From Campylobacter insulaenigrae NCTC 12927 (GTDB taxonomy: Bacteria; Campylobacterota; Campylobacteria; Campylobacterales; Campylobacteraceae), in assembly GCF_000816185.1 (NCBI RefSeq), contig NZ_CP007770.1, positions 992,001-1,056,000 on the forward strand: a stretch of DNA of 64,000 nt, written 5' to 3'. A program made the translations under genes and the position numbers. Under the pieces are notes generated by a model. The model did no database searches, had not been told where the DNA came from, and saw only the letters and a program-made list of their open reading frames with translations. The first letter of the stretch is position 1. Every line of letters begins with the position of its first letter. Positions 55,660 to 64,000 of the stretch are shown piece after piece.

Positions 55660-56106
55660 TCACTTTAAATAGTATACAAAAACACTATAGTCGTTAAATT
55701 CTACCATAAATCTAAGAGGCAAAATTCTGACATAAGTTTCACTCTGAGCTGAAGCAAAATTAGTATTTGTAAAATCTTTTACATCAATTTTAGCATTAAA
55801 AAAACAATCAATTAAATTACTTTTATGTAAATTTAAAAAATTAAATTTATCCAGTTTGGTCATTTTCTCTTCATCAACCATACCAAAATCATTCCGAGGT
55901 AAAGATATAAAATCTTTGTTACTATAAGGAATTTCACAAGCAAATTCAAGCTTTTTATTTTTACTTTTTGTCATTGCCATAGAAATAGTTTCATTTTGAT
56001 GAAAGAGTATCAAATTTTTATTAGAAAGTTCTGCCCAAAATATAAATTCATCTTGAGCAATAACTTTAAAATATAAACAAATTAGTAAGCAAATAATTCT
56101 TTCCAC
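55660..56106 (-). CDS. flgQ: Motility protein FlgQ
   Basis: A 148-residue secreted protein with an N-terminal signal (RIICLLICLYFKVIAQ). Assignment rests mainly on position behind flgP and upstream overlap (25 bases), as in C. jejuni, where both FlgP and FlgQ are needed for motility and FlgQ stabilises FlgP. No catalytic motif is visible. Paired cysteines occur near the middle (ACEIPY and LIDCFF). The next gene, the Lol permease, is separate. Confidence 0.75.
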   Translation of the reverse strand: MERIICLLICLYFKVIAQDEFIFWAELSNKNLILFHQNETISMAMTKSKNKKLEFACEIPYSNKDFISLPRNDFGMVDEEKMTKLDKFNFLNLHKSNLIDCFFNAKIDVKDFTNTNFASAQSETYVRILPLRFMVEFNDYSVFVYYLK

Positions 56107-56606
56107 TTGTCTGAATCAATTTTTAATTCTACATTAACTCTATAAAGTCCATCTTTGAAGTCTTGATCAACAACACTTGCATTTTTAATAAGACCATTTA
56201 CTTGAGCTGTGATAGTTGAGCTTTTAAGCATAGCATCTTTTACTGTATCTTTACCATTAACTCTTACACCATATAACTTACTAGCTAATTGTCTATAAGC
56301 ATCAGTAATAGCTGCTCTTTTAGCTAAAGCTAAAGCTTGACCTACAGAAACTGTATTCAATGGTGCTATACCCTCACCCACTGCAGTAAAAGTTAAATCA
56401 TTGTCAGTATTTATATCATTTGCAAGCATTTTTTCTTCTCGAATGATACTACGAACATCATCTTTGTCTACTTTTTGAACTACAACATCACTTGAAGTAG
56501 CTGCATTAGTAGGAGCTTGATTTTTATTAGCACTCATATTCCTTTGATCTAAAGCACAAGCACTAAAACCTAGAGCTAAACAAAACATTAAAATAAGTTT
56601 TTTCAT
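56082..56606 (-). CDS. flgP: Flagellar basal-disk lipoprotein FlgP
   Basis: From the ATG at 56606 the protein is 174 residues, with a lipoprotein signal ending LALGFSAC (lipobox) and an LPP20-family domain (VGEGIAPLNTVSVGQALALAKRAAITDAYRQLASKLYG). In Campylobacter FlgP builds the large basal disk under the outer membrane that supports high motor torque. The frame is open 16 codons further upstream, but the lipobox position fixes this start. A sigma54-like promoter lies just before it. It is followed by flgQ with a 25-base overlap. Confidence 0.88.
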   Translation of the reverse strand: MKKLILMFCLALGFSACALDQRNMSANKNQAPTNAATSSDVVVQKVDKDDVRSIIREEKMLANDINTDNDLTFTAVGEGIAPLNTVSVGQALALAKRAAITDAYRQLASKLYGVRVNGKDTVKDAMLKSSTITAQVNGLIKNASVVDQDFKDGLYRVNVELKIDSDKWKELFAY

Positions 56607-56640
56607 TTTAAACACCTTCAATTTATTTGATTTTTTAAAG

Positions 56641-56660
56641 ATAGCAAAAAGCATTCCAAG
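56641..56660 (-). promoter_or_regulatory. Sigma54 (RpoN)-like promoter for flgPQ
   Basis: On the minus strand CTTGGAATGCTTTTTGCTAT keeps the invariant GG and GC of sigma54 promoters exactly 10 bases apart, with TTGGAA and TTTGCT as in Campylobacter flagellar genes. The GC is about 38 bases before the flgP ATG, and the site sits just after the gyrA stop codon at 56668. Confidence 0.6.
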
Positions 56661-56667
56661 AATTCTA

Positions 56668-59223
56668 CTATTCTAAATTTAAATCTACATTAGTATCATT
56701 ATCTAATTCATCCTCTTCTTCTTTAGGACACTTAGCAATGCTTACAACCTCATCATTTTCTACATTAACCACAATGACTCCACTTGTGTTCCTGCCTGCT
56801 TTTCTAATACTTTGCATATCCACACGAATCATTTTACCGCTACTTGTTAAAGCCATCAAATCCATACTTTCATCGACGATTACAACACTAATTAAATCTT
56901 TAGTTTTTGAAGTAAGCTTCATACAAATAACACCTTTACCTCCCCTGCTTTGCAATCGATATTCACCGGCATTAGTTCGTTTACCTATACCTTTTGCACT
57001 TATACTTAAAATTTCTTGCTCATTATTTTCAATTACAACCGCACCTACCAATTCATCGTCTTTTTCTTTGAATTTTATAGCAGTTACACCTCTACTAACA
57101 CGACCAATCTCTCTTACTTTTGCTAATAAGAATTTAATACACATGCCTTTTTTAGTAACCGCAAAAAGCATTTTACCTTTTACATTTTCATCAATTTCTT
57201 CATCTAAAATTTCATTTTCATCATTTTGTAATTCTAATTTTTCATTTTCATCTCGCGTAACAATTATTGCTGTGACTAATTCATCATTTTCATCTAAATT
57301 AATCGCTTTTACCCCTACGCTTCTAATATTTTGATATTCACTTAAATTAGTACGTTTGATAATACCGTTTTTAGTGAAGAAGCATAATGATTTATTTTCG
57401 TCAAAATCAGTAGTTGGAATAATAGCCATAATTTTTTCATCTACTTGAAGATTGATAAGATTAACTACAGCTTTGCCTTTAGCTGTTCGACTACCTTCTG
57501 GAATTTTATAAACCTTAAGCCAATAAAGTTGACCACGATCTGTTACAAACATTAAAGTATCATGCGTATTAGCAGTAAAGAAATTTTCTATAAAATCATC
57601 ATCGTAAGTAGTAACAGCAACTTTTCCCTTTCCACCACGTTTTTGTTTTTCATACTGCTTGCTAGGTACACGTTTAATATATCCACGATGTGTTATTGTA
57701 ACTACCATATTTTCATTAGGTATTAAATCCTCAATATCAATGTCATCATAATCATCTTCAATTTGTGTAATTCTTGGAACATCAAATTTGGTTTTGATTT
57801 CCTTTAATTCATCTTTAATTAGATTTTCTAATAAAGTTTCACTTTTTAAAATTTGATCTAATCTTTCAATCTCAGCAAGTAATTCTTTTAATTCATTATC
57901 AATTTTTTCTCTTTCAAGTCCTGTCAAACGACCTAATTTCATATCCAAAATAGCATTTGATTGCAATTCACTAAGCCCAAATTTTTCCATCAGCAAATTT
58001 TTAGCTGTTGGATTATCAGGCGAATTTTTAATCAAAGCTATAACTTCATCAATATTATCAAGAGCGATTTTTAAACCTTCTAAAATATGTGCTCTTGCTC
58101 TTGCTTTTTGAAGTTCAAAAATAGTTCTTCTTATGATAACAGTTTTTCTATGATTTAAGAATAATTTCAACAATTCAATTAAAGAAAATATTTTTGGTTC
58201 TTTATTATGTATTGCAAGCATTATGACGCCAAAAGTGCTTTCCATGGTAGTTGATTTAAATAAATTATTTAAAACAATTTCACTCATAGCATCGCGCTTT
58301 AATTCAATCACAACACGAATACCTTCTCTATCACTCTCATCTCTAACTTCAGCAATACCTTCAATTTGTTTTTCTTTAGCTAGATCAGCAATTTGCTCAA
58401 TCAGTCTTGCTTTATTAGTTTGATAGGGTAATTCATCAATTACAATTATATCTTTATTAGCTCTTTTTTCTATATGAGTTTTAGCGCGCACCTTTACTCT
58501 TCCACGCCCAGTTTTATAAGCTTCAATAATACCTTTTTTACCATAGATAATACCACCAGTTGGAAAATCTGGACCTTTAATAAACTGCATAATTTCTTCT
58601 AAAGAACATTCTTTGTTTTCAATTAAATAAAGCAAGCCATCAATAAGTTCATTTAAACTATGTGGTGGAATGTTAGTCGCCATACCTACGGCAATACCAC
58701 TTGAGCCATTGAGTAATAAATTTGGAACCCTAGCAGGTAATACATCAGGTTCACTCATAGAATCATCATAATTTGGCACAAAATCAACAGTATCTTTGTC
58801 TATATCACGCAACAATTCTTCAGCCAAAATTGTCATTCTAGCTTCCGTATAACGCATAGCTGCTGCGCCATCTCCATCAATTGAACCAAAATTTCCTTGA
58901 CCATCAACGCTTGGATAACGCATTGAAAAATCTTGTGCCATTCTTACTAAAGCATCATAAACAGCAACATCACCATGTGGATGATATTTACCGATAACAT
59001 CCCCGACTATACGAGCTGATTTCTTATAAGCACTACGACTTCCAACACCTAAATCATTCATTGCATACAAAATTCTTCTATGAACAGGTTTTAGCCCGTC
59101 TCTTGCATCAGGTAACGCACGACCTATAATAACACTCATAGAATAATCTAAATAGCTACTTTTTATAGAACTTTCTATATCTATGTCTTCGATATCTGAA
59201 TCTTTGGTAAACATATTTTCCAT
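56668..59223 (-). CDS. gyrA: DNA gyrase subunit A, Val86 in the quinolone region
   Basis: Breaks and rejoins DNA for supercoiling. The 851-residue protein has the catalytic tyrosine in [10 protein letters not shown] (about residue 125). The quinolone-resistance region reads [20 protein letters not shown]: position 86 (codon GTT, 58966-58968) is valine where C. jejuni has threonine, while Asp85 and Asp90 are kept. The GyrA box region GKGKV follows near residue 530, then the six-blade C-terminal domain and an acidic tail. It is full length. Confidence 0.97.
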   Translation of the reverse strand: MENMFTKDSDIEDIDIESSIKSSYLDYSMSVIIGRALPDARDGLKPVHRRILYAMNDLGVGSRSAYKKSARIVGDVIGKYHPHGDVAVYDALVRMAQDFSMRYPSVDGQGNFGSIDGDGAAAMRYTEARMTILAEELLRDIDKDTVDFVPNYDDSMSEPDVLPARVPNLLLNGSSGIAVGMATNIPPHSLNELIDGLLYLIENKECSLEEIMQFIKGPDFPTGGIIYGKKGIIEAYKTGRGRVKVRAKTHIEKRANKDIIVIDELPYQTNKARLIEQIADLAKEKQIEGIAEVRDESDREGIRVVIELKRDAMSEIVLNNLFKSTTMESTFGVIMLAIHNKEPKIFSLIELLKLFLNHRKTVIIRRTIFELQKARARAHILEGLKIALDNIDEVIALIKNSPDNPTAKNLLMEKFGLSELQSNAILDMKLGRLTGLEREKIDNELKELLAEIERLDQILKSETLLENLIKDELKEIKTKFDVPRITQIEDDYDDIDIEDLIPNENMVVTITHRGYIKRVPSKQYEKQKRGGKGKVAVTTYDDDFIENFFTANTHDTLMFVTDRGQLYWLKVYKIPEGSRTAKGKAVVNLINLQVDEKIMAIIPTTDFDENKSLCFFTKNGIIKRTNLSEYQNIRSVGVKAINLDENDELVTAIIVTRDENEKLELQNDENEILDEEIDENVKGKMLFAVTKKGMCIKFLLAKVREIGRVSRGVTAIKFKEKDDELVGAVVIENNEQEILSISAKGIGKRTNAGEYRLQSRGGKGVICMKLTSKTKDLISVVIVDESMDLMALTSSGKMIRVDMQSIRKAGRNTSGVIVVNVENDEVVSIAKCPKEEEDELDNDTNVDLNLE

Positions 59224-59260
59224 AAAAATCCTTGAAAATTAATCTTTGTATTTTAACAAA

Positions 59261-59833
59261 TTATTCTTTTGCATTAGCTAAAACCAAAGCAAAAAGAACT
59301 TCGATATTATTTTTTTCTAAAATTTCTTTTGCCTGAAGCAAACTCAATCCTGTAGTTACCACATCATCAACTAAAATCACAGGGTATTTTGGAATTTTTT
59401 TGAGTTCATATAATCTTTTATTTGTCTTTCTAAATTCTAAAGTCTGTCCACTGTATTTTATATTTGACTTTGATTGTAAGGTATTAAACATAGGTTTTAC
59501 AAATTTAGTTTTTAAATACTTAGCTAAAATAGCAGTATGAGAATAAGCACCATGGGTTTTATCATCAAGAGCAATAGCATTAATAAAACAAGAAGGTTGA
59601 AAAAAATCTTTAAATCTATAAAAACTTAATTTTGCAAGTGCATTTAAAATAAAATAACCATGAAATTTATGTTTGGAATACAATAGATGTTTAATATTTT
59701 CATATTGATAAAAATAATAAACTTTCAATTTTCCCTCAAGCTCTCTAATACCTAAAGAATATTCTAGCAATTCTTTTTGACAAGAATCACAAAAGCTTGT
59801 CAGGGAAAATTCATAACAACTAAAGCATCTCAC
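59261..59833 (-). CDS. ctsW: ComF-family protein, natural transformation (CtsW-like)
   Basis: A 190-residue protein with an N-terminal zinc finger of two C-x2-C pairs (MRCFSCYEF and SFCDSCQKEL) and a C-terminal phosphoribosyltransferase-type PRPP loop (VILVDDVVTTGLSLLQA, about residues 153-169). This is the ComF pattern; the C. jejuni gene in the same place (ctsW) is required for natural transformation. It overlaps mapA by 4 bases and lies upstream of gyrA on the same strand. Confidence 0.85.
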   Translation of the reverse strand: MRCFSCYEFSLTSFCDSCQKELLEYSLGIRELEGKLKVYYFYQYENIKHLLYSKHKFHGYFILNALAKLSFYRFKDFFQPSCFINAIALDDKTHGAYSHTAILAKYLKTKFVKPMFNTLQSKSNIKYSGQTLEFRKTNKRLYELKKIPKYPVILVDDVVTTGLSLLQAKEILEKNNIEVLFALVLANAKE

Positions 59834-60489
59834 AAAGAGCTTATAATATCTGCAGCTTTATTAGCCATTTGTTTGATAAGAAGTTGAGTATAAAAAGGCA
59901 ATTCATTAACTTTATTAAAACCTCTGATTTCTTGCTTGGTTTTTATGCCAATTTTTTTATTATTGTTAATATTTTGAATTTCTAATTGACCCTTAATAGC
60001 AGAATAAAGAGAATTAGAATTAAATCTTGAATAAAAATCAGTAAAACTTAAATTAATTTTTAAAATATAAGGAGAATCTTGAACATTCTCTACAACCACA
60101 ATACCTCTATTATGTAATTCTTGTTTTAAAAAAACATAAAAATAATAATTAAAATTCTCATCTATATAGTAACTAGTCTTTTCTGACATCGAAATCTTTT
60201 TGTTTTCATCTAAATCATAAATTCTATGAATATATACTTTCTTCAAAGAAGGACTTTTATCTACGGTTCTTTTGTTTGCACAGTATTTAAGTCCTACATC
60301 ACTAACATAAGTTAAACCTTGAATTTTAGCTTCATAAGCTTTAGAATCCGAAGGATTATAACATTGTGTTTGAATTTTTACAACCTCATTTACCCTTATC
60401 ACACCTTGATTTTTAGCACTATTTTTAGTGGCAACCGCACAAGCACTAAAAAATAAAGCTATTGCTAATAAAAATATTTTTTTTATCAT
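59830..60489 (-). CDS. mapA: Outer-membrane lipoprotein MapA
   Basis: A 219-residue lipoprotein with a signal ending LALFFSACAVA, giving a lipobox cysteine near residue 16. The mature part is mixed alpha/beta with no enzyme motif. Gene order mapA-ctsW-gyrA is the C. jejuni one, and mapA is a known Campylobacter surface antigen used to tell species apart, so it varies between species. The function in outer-membrane biology is unclear. Confidence 0.82.
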   Translation of the reverse strand: MIKKIFLLAIALFFSACAVATKNSAKNQGVIRVNEVVKIQTQCYNPSDSKAYEAKIQGLTYVSDVGLKYCANKRTVDKSPSLKKVYIHRIYDLDENKKISMSEKTSYYIDENFNYYFYVFLKQELHNRGIVVVENVQDSPYILKINLSFTDFYSRFNSNSLYSAIKGQLEIQNINNNKKIGIKTKQEIRGFNKVNELPFYTQLLIKQMANKAADIISSL

Positions 60490-60558
60490 TTTTCCATCCT
60501 TAAAAATTTTAAGTCATTAAATTTCACTGAACTTAACATTAGAGTTAATATAGCAAAA

Positions 60559-60564
60559 ATTATA
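60559..60564 (-). promoter_or_regulatory. Sigma70 -10 box for mapA
   Basis: Consensus TATAAT on the minus strand in GGTATAATTTTTGC, about 70 bases before the mapA ATG, with a T-rich run upstream. A second TATAAT at 60579-60584 is an alternative. Confidence 0.5.
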
Positions 60565-60652
60565 CCAAAAAAATAAAATTATACTAAAACTACTTTTTTA
60601 CACAATATTGATATTTTTTAATGAATAAAAATATTGTTTAATGAAAATCGTT

Positions 60653-60658
60653 TATAAT
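60653..60658 (+). promoter_or_regulatory. Sigma70 -10 box for the DASS transporter
   Basis: Consensus TATAAT in CGTTTATAAT, 43 bases before the ATG at 60701, which is preceded by an AAGGGGG ribosome site. This and the mapA promoter share a gap of about 210 bases that is otherwise featureless. Confidence 0.55.
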
Positions 60659-60700
60659 TATGTTACGAAATTACAATTTTACATCAAGGGGGTCATTGTA

Positions 60701-62062
60701 ATGAATTCAAATACAAAAACACTAATTGTTATAGCAAATTTAGTGCTTTTTATTGCTTTATTGTATTTCTCACCTTTTGGAGAAACAAAAGTAAATCAAG
60801 GATTATCTTTGCTCATATTCATTGCCATATTATGGTTAAGTGAAGCATTACATGTTACTATTACGGCCATTTTGGTACCTGTACTAGCTGTTATTTTAGG
60901 TTTACTACCTACTTCAAAAGCCTTAAATAATTTTGCAGATTCAAATATTTTTTTATTTTTCGGTGGTTTTGCTTTAGCTGCTGCAATGCATCATCAAAAA
61001 CTAGATAAAATGATAGCGCATAAAATTCTTTCTCTAGCTAAAGGACATTTAGGATTATCAAGCTTGTATATTTTCATTACAACTGCATTTTTGTCAATGT
61101 GGATGAGTAATACAGCAACAGCAGCTATGATGCTTCCATTAGCCATTGGAATGTTAGCTTCTTTAGACGAAAATAAAGATAGAAATACTTATATTTTTGT
61201 TCTTTTAGGAATAGCCTTTAGTGCAAGCATTGGTGGTATAGGAACTATAGTAGGAACCCCGCCTAATGCCATAGTAGCAACACAACTTAAAATAAGTTTT
61301 GCTCAATGGTTACAATATGGAATTCCTATTGTTTTAGTCTTTTTACCTGCTATGATTTTAATATTATATTTTGTATTTAAACCTAGATTTAATACTAAAA
61401 TTGATTCTCACACTGATTATGTAGAATTAAATAGACCAAGAATTATTACTTTAATTATATTTTTGGTGATTGCTTTAGCTTGGATATTTAGTAGCAAAAT
61501 TGATCCTATTATAGAAAGTACATTTGGCTATAAAATAGCAAACCTTGATGCTATTATTGCTTTATTGGCTGCGGTTTTGGTGTGTGCATTCAAAGTAATT
61601 GATTGGAAAAGCATACAAAAAAATACAGATTGGGGTGTTTTAATGCTCTTTGGTGGAGGCATCACTTTAAGTGTAGTATTGAAAGATTCAGGAGCTAGTA
61701 AAGTTATGGCTGATACACTCATAGCATTTATAGAAAACGGAAATTTATTTATTATAAGCTTAATTGTAGCTTTTTTCATAGTGTTTTTAACAGAATTTAC
61801 CTCTAACACTGCTTCAGCTGCTCTTTTAGTGCCTTTGTTTATTTCTATTGCAGAAACTTTAGGTGTGCCTGCTTTAGGACTTGCTTTAATTATAGGCATA
61901 GGTGCTTCTTGTGCATTTATGTTACCAGTAGCAACACCACCAAATGCTATAGTTTTTGGAACAGGTCATATTAAACAGCGAGAAATGATTAAAGTTGGAA
62001 TTATTCTCAATATCTTTTGCTCGATAAGTATTGCTCTCATAGCTTACTTTTTCTGGCTTTAA
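60701..62062 (+). CDS. DASS/SLC13 family anion:sodium symporter
   Basis: From the ATG at 60701 the protein is 453 residues with about 11-13 helices and two inverted-repeat halves. Both halves have the family's Ser-Asn-Thr motif: MSNTATAAMMLP (about residues 137-148) and TSNTASAALLVP (about 368-379), each with a Gly-Thr-Pro-Pro-Asn-type partner (GTPPNAIVA and TPPNAIVFG). Substrates are probably C4-dicarboxylates or other small anions; which one cannot be told. The frame is open 20 codons upstream, but the strong AAGGGGG site supports this start. Confidence 0.92.
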   Translation: MNSNTKTLIVIANLVLFIALLYFSPFGETKVNQGLSLLIFIAILWLSEALHVTITAILVPVLAVILGLLPTSKALNNFADSNIFLFFGGFALAAAMHHQKLDKMIAHKILSLAKGHLGLSSLYIFITTAFLSMWMSNTATAAMMLPLAIGMLASLDENKDRNTYIFVLLGIAFSASIGGIGTIVGTPPNAIVATQLKISFAQWLQYGIPIVLVFLPAMILILYFVFKPRFNTKIDSHTDYVELNRPRIITLIIFLVIALAWIFSSKIDPIIESTFGYKIANLDAIIALLAAVLVCAFKVIDWKSIQKNTDWGVLMLFGGGITLSVVLKDSGASKVMADTLIAFIENGNLFIISLIVAFFIVFLTEFTSNTASAALLVPLFISIAETLGVPALGLALIIGIGASCAFMLPVATPPNAIVFGTGHIKQREMIKVGIILNIFCSISIALIAYFFWL

Positions 62063-62093
62063 TCTTTTAGTCCAATCTTGGACTAAAAGATTA
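62060..62093. terminator. Bidirectional terminator hairpin between DASS and MFS genes
   Basis: A perfect 14-15-bp stem (AATCTTTTAGTCCA / TGGACTAAAAGATT) with a 4-base loop. It spans the stop codons of both convergent genes, the longest perfect hairpin seen here. Confidence 0.85.
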
Positions 62094-63263
62094 ACTTATT
62101 ATTTTACTCTTATAAGCAAAATATCCAAATAAACAAAGAAGAATGCTAATAAAAATAAAAAATATCAAAATTTCTTCAAAACTTTTAAAATAATCATATA
62201 AATAGCCTATAATAATAGACGAAGTAGAAGCTAATAAATATCCAAAACCTTGAGCAAAAGAAGAAAGTTTTGCCGCTATGAAGTGATTTTTACTTTTATG
62301 CGCAATAAAAAATAATGCTATAGTAAAAGCTCCTCCCCATGGAATACTCATCAAACATACACCAATTACTACTATATATTTATCAACACTTAATACAATA
62401 ATAAAAAATGATAAAACATATAAAAAACACAAACCTACTACGTAAAATAATTTGAATTTTTCTTTAATTTTTCCAAATAATAATGGCGTTAAAAATGCTA
62501 CAGGAAGTCCTATAATCTGTGCTAACAAAATCAAATTTGTACTAGCTTCTATGCTAAATCCTTTGGATTTTATAATTAAAGCAAGCCAAGCAAATAAACT
62601 ATATGCTAAAAAACTTTGCGTCCCCATAAATAATGTAATTTTCCAAGCTGTTGTGTTTTTAAATAAATGAATTTTATTATACTGCTTTTGTTTTTTTCTA
62701 AAAAATCTTTTATTTTTAATTTGAGGATAATAAACCAGCAAAGCCAACACAGCAAAAATACCCCAAAAAAACAAAGCATATTTAACACCAAAAGCATAAA
62801 CTAAAGGCAAAGATAAGGCAATTCCAGCCATAGAAGAAATTCCAAGCATCATTCCATAAATACCCATCATTTTAGTAACATTGTCAGGAAATTTTTGCTT
62901 TATCAAACTAGGAACTAAAACATTTGCTATAGCAATACCACAACCCAAAAGGAAAGTGCCTAAAAACAAACCATTAATCCCAGTATAACTTCTTACTAAT
63001 TCACCAATAGCTATTAAGCAAATTCCACCTAACATGGCTCGCAATGGCGAAAAATACCCCACAAAAAAAGATAAAAATCCAAATGTAAATAAAGGCAAAG
63101 AATTTACAATGCCTATTAAAGTATAATTTATATCAAAATATTCTTTAATCATCTCAGCCATAGGTCCTAAAGCAGTTATAGGAGCTCTAAGATTAAAAGC
63201 AACAACAATAACAATAAATAAATTTAAATAATAAATCCTTTTATAAGCTTTATCCATCATCAC
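62091..63263 (-). CDS. MFS permease, CynX/NimT (cyanate permease) family
   Basis: A 390-residue major facilitator with twelve helices. The start AFNLRAPITALGPMAEMI (about residues 20-37) is the signature of the CynX/YeaN/NimT group (cyanate, nitroimidazole and related transport), and LIKQKFPDNVTKMMGIYGMMLGI and ISMPWGG-like segments fit the family. No cyanase gene adjoins. It follows the TenI-like gene by 8 bases, as in C. jejuni, so a pyrimidine or thiamine-precursor role is possible. Confidence 0.85.
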   Translation of the reverse strand: MMMDKAYKRIYYLNLFIVIVVAFNLRAPITALGPMAEMIKEYFDINYTLIGIVNSLPLFTFGFLSFFVGYFSPLRAMLGGICLIAIGELVRSYTGINGLFLGTFLLGCGIAIANVLVPSLIKQKFPDNVTKMMGIYGMMLGISSMAGIALSLPLVYAFGVKYALFFWGIFAVLALLVYYPQIKNKRFFRKKQKQYNKIHLFKNTTAWKITLFMGTQSFLAYSLFAWLALIIKSKGFSIEASTNLILLAQIIGLPVAFLTPLLFGKIKEKFKLFYVVGLCFLYVLSFFIIVLSVDKYIVVIGVCLMSIPWGGAFTIALFFIAHKSKNHFIAAKLSSFAQGFGYLLASTSSIIIGYLYDYFKSFEEILIFFIFISILLCLFGYFAYKSKIIS

Positions 63264-63271
63264 AACCTATT

Positions 63272-63880
63272 TTATGGATTTAATATATTTTTGCATTCAT
63301 TAATATAATGTCTTAAATTCTTTTGATGCACAAATGCTTCTCTCATACATACCCCTGCTATATCTAAATCTTGAAATTTATTAATATTTTGTAAGTTTAT
63401 ACCACCTATAGCATAAAGCGGAATTTTACTTATCATTAACAACTCTTTCATGAGCTCAAGCCCATAAGGAGGCAAATCAATTTTACAAGAACTATCAAAA
63501 ATATGACCTACAAAAGCATAATTTACCTTATACATCATAGCTTCGTATAATTCTTCTTTAGAGTGTATTGAAGTTCCTAAAATATGAAAATACTTATATA
63601 ATCTTGGATTATTTCTAAGCAAATTCAAAGGTGCATGAAAAAATTTATGATTAAGTTTTAAACTTATTCTGTCAAAATTATGTAATACGCAATTTGTATT
63701 ATTTTTTTTACAAATTTTTAAAACCTCTTTTGCCAAATCATAATATTCTACATCGCTTAAATGTTTTTCTCTAAGTACTAGAGTATCAATTTTTGCTTTT
63801 GTTAGTTTTTCAATATAAATCAAAAAATCTTCGTTTAAAATTTGACTATCACTAATAGCGATAATTTTTTTAGCCCACAT
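63272..63880 (-). CDS. tenI: TenI-like thiamine-phosphate synthase family protein
   Basis: A ThiE-fold protein (202 residues from ATG 63880) behind thiH. It has TLVLREKHLS, NCVLHNFDRISLKLNHKFFHAPLNLL, FVGHIFDSSCKIDLPPYG and YAIGGINLQNI, which match the TenI/ThiE barrel but lack several ThiE substrate residues; TenI proteins aromatise the thiazole tautomer. An in-frame GTG at 63892 would add four residues. Start and stop overlap the end of thiH by a few bases. The canonical ThiE is at 40.8-41.4 kb. Confidence 0.82.
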   Translation of the reverse strand: MWAKKIIAISDSQILNEDFLIYIEKLTKAKIDTLVLREKHLSDVEYYDLAKEVLKICKKNNTNCVLHNFDRISLKLNHKFFHAPLNLLRNNPRLYKYFHILGTSIHSKEELYEAMMYKVNYAFVGHIFDSSCKIDLPPYGLELMKELLMISKIPLYAIGGINLQNINKFQDLDIAGVCMREAFVHQKNLRHYINECKNILNP

Positions 63881-64000
63881 AAATACTATCACTCATTATA
63901 GCTTGCAAATTTCGCTCTTTTAACATATGTAAAATATCTTGTACACCCCTGCCATCAGTTATTTGAAACTGATCATCTCCTGTTTTTTCTCCCGAGTGTT
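63870..64000 (-). CDS. thiH: 2-iminoacetate synthase ThiH, C-terminal end only
   Basis: A partial gene running off the right edge. The last 42 codons read HSGEKTGDDQFQITDGRGVQ, then DILHMLKERNLQAI and a stop at 63870-63872. The D-QF-I-D-R-V-E/QD pattern is that of the ThiH C-terminus. Only the tail is here, so the radical SAM motif lies outside the window. It is followed by tenI, giving the thiH-tenI order known from C. jejuni. Confidence 0.78.
   Translation of the reverse strand, partial: HSGEKTGDDQFQITDGRGVQDILHMLKERNLQAIMSDSIYVG

Noticed and set aside
56738-57334. A 198-codon open frame on the plus strand inside gyrA
   Set aside because: Antisense shadow of the conserved GyrA C-terminal domain; low-complexity Ser/Thr/Phe/Leu content and no start signals.
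60686-60692. G-run before the DASS gene considered as a phase-variable poly-G tract
   Set aside because: Only five G residues in the ribosome site; Campylobacter phase-variable tracts are about eight or more.
1-64000. Search for tRNA, rRNA, tmRNA, insertion sequences, prophage and restriction-modification genes
   Set aside because: No cloverleaf-like conserved arms, transposase or phage motifs, terminal inverted repeats or methyltransferase clusters were seen; gaps are short and almost fully accounted for.

Overview
The window is AT-rich (roughly 70% A+T), densely coded chromosomal DNA from a Campylobacter, most likely a member of the C. lari group. The gene content (Liv transporter, PetABC, MapA, FlgP/FlgQ, CtsW/ComF, fused CcsBA, UPF0763 protein, Pgp2-type peptidase) is that of Campylobacter. 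The short runs of gene order match C. jejuni as I remember it, but the runs are shuffled relative to each other. GyrA residue 86 is valine instead of the threonine of C. jejuni, which points to the lari group. Correspondence with C. jejuni is recalled from general knowledge and was not searched.

Layout. 0.1-4.1 kb: periplasmic methionine sulfoxide repair (msrPQ), a Tat-like FAD amine oxidoreductase, and the decayed remains of a DUF2165 membrane protein gene. 4.1-7.1 kb: a leftward operon of two SMR transporters, copZ and copA. 7.2-10.5 kb: rightward yebC, cyclophilin, DedA and a split ThrE-type exporter. 10.5-23.8 kb: a long leftward run with argS, tatA, gmk, an acidic repeat protein with a receiver-like N-terminus, fliR, a LolD-like ATPase, tsf, rpsB, cfa, petCBA and mnmG. 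23.9-26.3 kb: ribE, pgeF, a small unknown gene, a hemerythrin with a cysteine tail and a lone ribbon-helix-helix protein. 26.4-38.0 kb: cytochrome c, livJKHMGF, ccsBA, a small membrane protein and lepA. 38.0-45 kb: a probable sigma28-driven flagellum-linked protein, a MATE exporter, hemD-thiE-thiD, an LMW tyrosine phosphatase and a dCache chemoreceptor. 45-52.9 kb: rsmG/ribA, then hemB-UPF0763-hemN-glcF-like, then alr and pgp2. 53-60.5 kb: a copper delivery cluster (PCuAC, small anchored protein, Sco), a LolC/E-like permease, flgQP, gyrA, ctsW and mapA. 60.6-64 kb: a DASS transporter, an MFS permease, a TenI-like protein and the 3' end of thiH.

How it fits together. Much of the window serves microaerobic respiration: the bc1 complex, cytochrome c maturation (CcsBA), heme synthesis (hemB, hemN, hemD), copper delivery to a terminal oxidase and copper detoxification by CopZA. 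Other parts serve amino acid uptake (Liv), thiamine and riboflavin synthesis, flagella and motility (FliR, FlgP, FlgQ, a chemoreceptor), cell-shape peptidoglycan editing and translation. I saw no rRNA, tRNA, CRISPR array, insertion sequence, prophage or long poly-G phase-variable tract. The most unusual items are the perfect 12-bp repeat array in the acidic protein, the DUF2165 pseudogene, two candidate alternative-sigma promoters (flgP and the 206-residue protein) and GyrA Val86.
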